Shown here: piece after piece, positions 14,362-17,727 of the stretch
Position numbering within the stretch: the stretch's first letter is position 1
Layout of the letters: every line of letters starts with the position of its first letter
From: Dehalococcoidales bacterium
Lineage (GTDB): Bacteria; Chloroflexota; Dehalococcoidia; Dehalococcoidales; Fen-1064
Direction of reading: 5' to 3'
DNA: 17,727 bases
Assembly (NCBI GenBank): GCA_030667735.1
Contig: DAOUVG010000007.1
Span: forward strand, 1 to 17,727
Translations under genes and position numbers: made by a program
Notes under the pieces: generated by a model
Told to the model about the DNA's origin: nothing
The model's input: the letters and a program-made list of their open reading frames with translations, nothing else
The model's database searches: none

Positions 14362-15291
14362 GTGCCCAAAGGGGTAAGGTTGAGCGCTGGAACCGCTGTG
14401 TACCGCTTCACCGTTGAAAGACCGGGTGTTCGTCTTGATAAATACGTGGCTGAGAACTGCCCGGAGCTATCCCGGACACATGCTCAGAAGCTCATTGCCG
14501 ATGGCCATATCACCGTCAATGATGTCGTGGCCAGGTCGGGCTTCAAGCTGAGCACCGGAGACCGGATAACGGCAAGCATTCCCCCGGAAGAGCCCGGCAC
14601 CTTACTGCCGGAATTCATCCCCTTCGGTATCCTCTACGAGGATGATGACGTGCTCGTCATTGATAAGCCTGCCGGATTGCCGGTACACCCGGCACCGGGA
14701 CACCCCGGCCATACCCTGGTGAATGGGCTTCTGGCTTATCTTTCTACCTTGCCGGATACCGGCGACGCACTTCGGCCGGGAATTGTACATCGGCTGGATA
14801 TGGATACCTCCGGAGTGATGCTGGTGGCCAAGAACCGGGTAGCCCATGCCAATCTGGCGGAGCAGTTCAAGTCCCGTTCGGTAGCCAAGGTCTATCTGGC
14901 GCTGGTCAGGGGGCGTCTTTCGCCGGAAGATGGCGCCATCGAGGCGCCGATTGGGCGCGACCCCCGCAACCGGAAGCGTATGGCGGTGGTTGCCGAGCAC
15001 CGTGGTCGGCCGGCACGCACCGGATATCACGTGGTCAGGTATACTGACAGCTATACCCTCCTTGAGGTGACACTGGAGACCGGACGTACCCACCAGATTC
15101 GGGTCCACCTGGCTGCCATCGGTCATTCGGTGGTGGGAGACACGACCTATGGGGTGTCCTCACCGTATCTATCACGGCAATTCCTGCACTCATATCACCT
15201 TGGTTTCTGCCTGCCGGCTACCGGAGAGCACGTTGAGTTTGAATCCGAACTGCCGGCTGACCTGCAGCAGGCGCTGGCGGGTATCGGCTGA
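14362..15291 (+). CDS. rluD: RluA/RluD-family 23S rRNA pseudouridine synthase
   Basis: A 309-residue pseudouridine synthase. An S4 RNA-binding domain spans about 23-75 (LDKYVAENCPELSRTHAQKL region), followed by the catalytic domain with HRLDMDTSG at 143-151, Asp146 being the catalytic nucleophile, and the later RTHQIRVHLA motif near 233-242. Length and motifs match RluD-type enzymes, which modify helix 69 of 23S rRNA; sequence alone does not exclude the related RluA/RluC specificities. Start choice is uncertain: GTG at 14362 has no good Shine-Dalgarno, while TTG at 14380 follows AAAGGGG. Both precede the S4 domain. The stop codon sits in a 16-bp palindrome. Confidence 0.88.
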   Translation: MPKGVRLSAGTAVYRFTVERPGVRLDKYVAENCPELSRTHAQKLIADGHITVNDVVARSGFKLSTGDRITASIPPEEPGTLLPEFIPFGILYEDDDVLVIDKPAGLPVHPAPGHPGHTLVNGLLAYLSTLPDTGDALRPGIVHRLDMDTSGVMLVAKNRVAHANLAEQFKSRSVAKVYLALVRGRLSPEDGAIEAPIGRDPRNRKRMAVVAEHRGRPARTGYHVVRYTDSYTLLEVTLETGRTHQIRVHLAAIGHSVVGDTTYGVSSPYLSRQFLHSYHLGFCLPATGEHVEFESELPADLQQALAGIG

Positions 15292-15302
15292 ACTAGTTCA
15301 GC
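15287..15302. other. 16-bp perfect palindrome over the rluD stop codon
   Basis: GCTGAACTAGTTCAGC is its own reverse complement and contains the TGA stop at 15289-15291. As RNA it could form a 6-bp stem with a CUAG loop. One such 16-bp palindrome is only mildly unexpected in a window of this size. Confidence 0.4.
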
Positions 15303-15375
15303 GGCGGCTAGAGTTTTAGCCCGTAAGGTGGTAGAATTGGGCGTAGCAGGTGATGCCGTAAGGGTGCTCTCTGTT

Positions 15376-15394
15376 CCTCCTCTCGCTAAGGAGG
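15376..15394 (+). promoter_or_regulatory. Possible translation-control hairpin upstream of the RDD gene
   Basis: CCTCCT (15376-15381) pairs with AGGAGG (15389-15394) around a 7-nt loop. CCTCCT could instead pair with the RDD gene's own Shine-Dalgarno GGGAGG (15412-15417), so the structure might switch ribosome access. The 133-bp gap also holds CCGTAAGG twice (15321-15328, 15356-15363). Confidence 0.25.
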
Positions 15395-15424
15395 TGCTGC
15401 CCCGGTAATACGGGAGGTTAGAAT

Positions 15425-15919
15425 ATGAATATATCCAGGCAGATAGCAGGTGAGAGTTATACCGTTGACTACGCCGGTTTCTGGATAAGACTGCTGGCTA
15501 TTATCATTGACGGTGCTATCCTGGGAGCGGTCATCTGGGTCTTCTTTGGCCTCTGGCCACTGGCCTTCGGTCGTGGCTGGCTGGGTGGCTCGGCGGGCGC
15601 TACAATTTCCTACGGGGAAGCGGACGCATTATACTGGACCATGACGCTTCTGATTCCGTTCCTGATGGTTGTTGCCTATTTCATCTGCTTCTGGGGCTGG
15701 CGGGGCCAGACCCCGGGGAAGATAGTCATGAAAATCAAAATAGTCCGTTTCACCGGCGAGGATACTGGCTGGGGTGATGCGGTGATGCGGTTTCTCGGTT
15801 TCATTATATCCGTCCTGTTTGCCCTTATCGGCCACTTATGGATTGCCTTTGACAGCCGGAGACAGGGCTGGCATGACAAGATAGCCGAGACTTACGTCAT
15901 AAGAGCTCGCCGTAAATAA
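15425..15919 (+). CDS. RDD family integral membrane protein
   Basis: A 164-residue membrane protein of the RDD family (PF06271). Helices are predicted at about 23-46, 71-91 and 122-141. The conserved elements are the AGFWIRLLAIIIDG start of helix 1 with Arg22 and Asp29, GQTPGKIVMKIKIV (95-107 region) between helices 2 and 3, and DSRRQGWHDKIAETYVI after helix 3. Family function is unsettled; members have been linked to Na+/H+ exchange and stress responses, but no substrate can be assigned here. The ATG follows GGGAGGTTAGAAT, a good Shine-Dalgarno. It lies 133 bp after rluD and 67 bp before gltX on the same strand. Confidence 0.9.
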   Translation: MNISRQIAGESYTVDYAGFWIRLLAIIIDGAILGAVIWVFFGLWPLAFGRGWLGGSAGATISYGEADALYWTMTLLIPFLMVVAYFICFWGWRGQTPGKIVMKIKIVRFTGEDTGWGDAVMRFLGFIISVLFALIGHLWIAFDSRRQGWHDKIAETYVIRARRK

Positions 15920-15986
15920 TGTCGCGAGCAATGCCGTGACTGATACCAGTGTCTGAAGCCAGCGGCTGGCCCTGTGGAGAAAGCCT

Positions 15987-17459
15987 ATGAGTCCATCGGT
16001 CAGGACACGTTTTGCCCCCAGTCCCACCGGTTACCCCCATGTGGGCAATATGAGGTCCGCCCTGTTCGCCTGGCTCTTTGCCCGGCACAATGGTGGTGTC
16101 TTCATCATCCGCATCGAGGATACCGATGTCGCCCGAAAGGTAGAAGGTGCCGTTGAGGGTATTCTTGATGGCCTGCGCTGGCTGGGGCTGGACTGGGACG
16201 AAGGGCCGGAGGCAGGTGGCGACTACGGTCCATACTTCCAATCACAGCGTCTGGAGTTGTACCAGGAGGCTGCCCGGCGCCTTGTGTCCCAGGGCGATGC
16301 CTACTACTGTTACTGCAGCCCGGAGCGTCTGGAGGAGATGCGTGCTGACCAGACCCGGCGCAAGCAGCCACCGGGCTATGACCGTCACTGTCGTGAGTTG
16401 AGCCAGGAGGAGAGGAGTAAGAAGGAGAAAGAAGGCATCACCCCGGTGGTGCGTTTCAAGACACCTCTCACCGGGGAAACCCGGTTCCACGATATCATCT
16501 GGGGAGACAGTGTATTCAAGAACTCCACTCTGGATGACATGGTGCTGCTGAAATCGGACGGCTATCCGACCTACCATCTGGCCAACATCGTTGACGACCA
16601 CGAGATGGAGATTACTCATGTACTCCGTGCCGAGGAGTGGCTTTCCAGCACGCCGCGTCACGTCCTGCTCTATGATGCTATGGGCTATCAGCCGCCGGAG
16701 TTTGCCCACCTGCCGATGCTCCTCGGACCGGACCGTTCCAAGCTGGGCAAGCGACACGGAGCGGTTTCGATAACCGACTACCGGGAGCAGGGATATCTGC
16801 CGGAGGCGATGATGAACTTCCTCGCCCTGCTGGGCTGGTCACTGGACGACAGGACAGAGCTGATGTCCCGGCAGGACCTCATCGATAACTTCAGCCTGAC
16901 GCGGGTCAGTAAAACGGCGGCAATCTTCAACCCGGAGAAGCTGGAGTGGATGAATGGCGTCTACATCCGTAATTTGAGTCCCGAGGACTTCCTGGGACGC
17001 GTTTTGCAGGCTCTGGAAGAAGGGCTGCCGTCCGAGGTAGAGCGTCCACTTTCGGTTGACTACGTCCGGCAGATTGCGCCTCTTGTCCAGGAACGAGTCA
17101 AGACACTCGTTGAGGTACCTTTACTGACACGGTTCTTCTTCGTGGACTGCCTGGATTACGATGTCACCCTGCTCATTCCCAAAAATATGGACGCTGAATC
17201 TACCCGTCGTGCTCTGGAGGTCTCCCGGCAACGGCTGGTGGAACTGGTTTCCTTTGACGCCGAACCGCTGGAAGGACTGCTCAGACCCCTGGCGGTGGAG
17301 CTGGAACTGAAGGCCGGGCAGCTTTTCGGTGCGTTAAGGACGGCGGTTACCGGACAGAAGGCGGCACCACCCCTGTTTGAGACGATGGTCGTGCTTGGCA
17401 GGGAGACGTGCCTGGCGCGGATTGAGCAGGCGCTGGCTAGGTTGGATTCGCTTGAATGA
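15987..17459 (+). CDS. gltX: Glutamyl-tRNA synthetase
   Basis: A 490-residue class I synthetase that charges tRNA-Glu. Catalytic signatures are HIGH-like PSPTGYPHVGN (11-21) and KMSKS-like KLGKR (252-256). Between them a zinc site is indicated by Cys108, Cys110, Tyr131 and Cys135, in the C-x-C...Y-x-x-x-C pattern. The C-terminal alpha-helical cage (about 330-490) recognises the anticodon. If this organism lacks GlnRS, as many related bacteria do, the enzyme would also charge tRNA-Gln for amidation by GatCAB; that is inference. The ATG has GGAG 7 nt upstream. The stop overlaps a new open frame beginning at 17452. Confidence 0.97.
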   Translation: MSPSVRTRFAPSPTGYPHVGNMRSALFAWLFARHNGGVFIIRIEDTDVARKVEGAVEGILDGLRWLGLDWDEGPEAGGDYGPYFQSQRLELYQEAARRLVSQGDAYYCYCSPERLEEMRADQTRRKQPPGYDRHCRELSQEERSKKEKEGITPVVRFKTPLTGETRFHDIIWGDSVFKNSTLDDMVLLKSDGYPTYHLANIVDDHEMEITHVLRAEEWLSSTPRHVLLYDAMGYQPPEFAHLPMLLGPDRSKLGKRHGAVSITDYREQGYLPEAMMNFLALLGWSLDDRTELMSRQDLIDNFSLTRVSKTAAIFNPEKLEWMNGVYIRNLSPEDFLGRVLQALEEGLPSEVERPLSVDYVRQIAPLVQERVKTLVEVPLLTRFFFVDCLDYDVTLLIPKNMDAESTRRALEVSRQRLVELVSFDAEPLEGLLRPLAVELELKAGQLFGALRTAVTGQKAAPPLFETMVVLGRETCLARIEQALARLDSLE

Positions 17460-17727
17460 CGATATTTGGATAATACTGATAGGTGTATTAGGTGTATTAG
17501 GCACACTAGCCGGTGTGTTCGTAGGAAACTGGTTGCAGGCTCGCAACTCCAAACAACAACGGGAGTGGATGTTGCGAGACCAGAAGCACGAATGGTTGAG
17601 AAGCCAGAGGCAGGAAGATTTCAGACGGGTGGAAGCCCTTATTAACGATACGCTAAAACTAACGCTCCAAGGTGCGGCGCTAGACCTTATGTCGACAGAG
17701 AAGTTGGAGGGTCTGCTACTTGAGCAC
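17452..17727 (+). CDS. Membrane-anchored hypothetical protein, 3' end beyond window
   Basis: An open frame of 92 codons running off the right edge, not previously marked in simple ATG-based calls. It starts best at TTG 17452-17454, eight bases inside gltX, with a weak GGTTGGA upstream. The product begins with a hydrophobic segment (about 6-26, rich in Ile, Leu, Val and Gly) and continues with a charged Gln/Arg/Glu-rich stretch likely to form a coiled coil. The layout is a small N-terminally anchored protein with a cytoplasmic helix. Codons such as TTA, ATA, CTA and CAA are more frequent than in the neighbours, hinting at a different origin. No specific family is recognised. Confidence 0.6.
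   Translation, partial: MNDDIWIILIGVLGVLGTLAGVFVGNWLQARNSKQQREWMLRDQKHEWLRSQRQEDFRRVEALINDTLKLTLQGAALDLMSTEKLEGLLLEH

Noticed and set aside
15292..15408. 38 in-frame sense codons after the rluD TGA, suggesting stop-codon readthrough or a gene remnant
   Set aside because: An open stretch of this length is not surprising at this GC content, and RluD-type proteins do not carry such an extension.

Overview
The window is a gene-dense, moderately GC-rich bacterial chromosome segment with 20 coding regions (two cut by the window edges). No phage, transposase, CRISPR or tRNA gene is visible. Gene content and order suggest a Dehalococcoidia-like member of the Chloroflexota: a tandem pair of PAC2-family proteins, a DksA-like zinc-finger protein followed by lspA, an RluD-type pseudouridine synthase, an RDD protein and gltX, plus several CoA and ABC-export genes. 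This assignment is an inference from gene neighbourhood and protein style, not from a marker-gene match.

Region 1 (1-2825, minus strand) reads as one unit from a promoter at about 2862-2890: an ABC ATPase, its six-helix permease (overlapping, TTG start), and the alpha and beta subunits of a family I CoA-transferase (overlapping ATGA). Region 2 (3042-7084, plus strand) is a second ABC-2 exporter transcribed divergently: ATPase, two paralogous permeases with large external domains, and a cyclase/kynurenine-formamidase-like metal hydrolase 15 bp behind the second permease. Between the two divergent promoters lies what looks like a decayed copy of a small dispersed repeat.

Region 3 (7100-9848) holds recN on the minus strand and a divergent alpha/beta hydrolase. 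Region 4 (9937-12315) contains two translationally coupled PAC2-family genes facing a 214-residue gene of unknown function. Region 5 (12565-17459, plus strand) contains a DUF72 (YecE-like) gene that appears to be leaderless, then a housekeeping run: DksA-like regulator, lspA (overlapping it), rluD-type gene, RDD membrane protein and gltX. At the right edge an unlisted open frame, starting with TTG inside the end of gltX, encodes a membrane-anchored coiled-coil-like protein with noticeably more AT-rich codons.

Seven of the eight candidate promoters follow a sigma70-like pattern with 17-18 bp spacing and a -35 box starting TTG; recN instead has an extended -10 box. Several predicted starts were moved from the longest open frame because a Shine-Dalgarno sequence, a promoter or an overlapping gene fits a downstream start better. 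I see no clear new defence or mobile system. The parts most worth following are the PAC2 pair with its orphan neighbour, the two exporter operons that carry metabolic enzymes, and the leaderless DUF72 gene.
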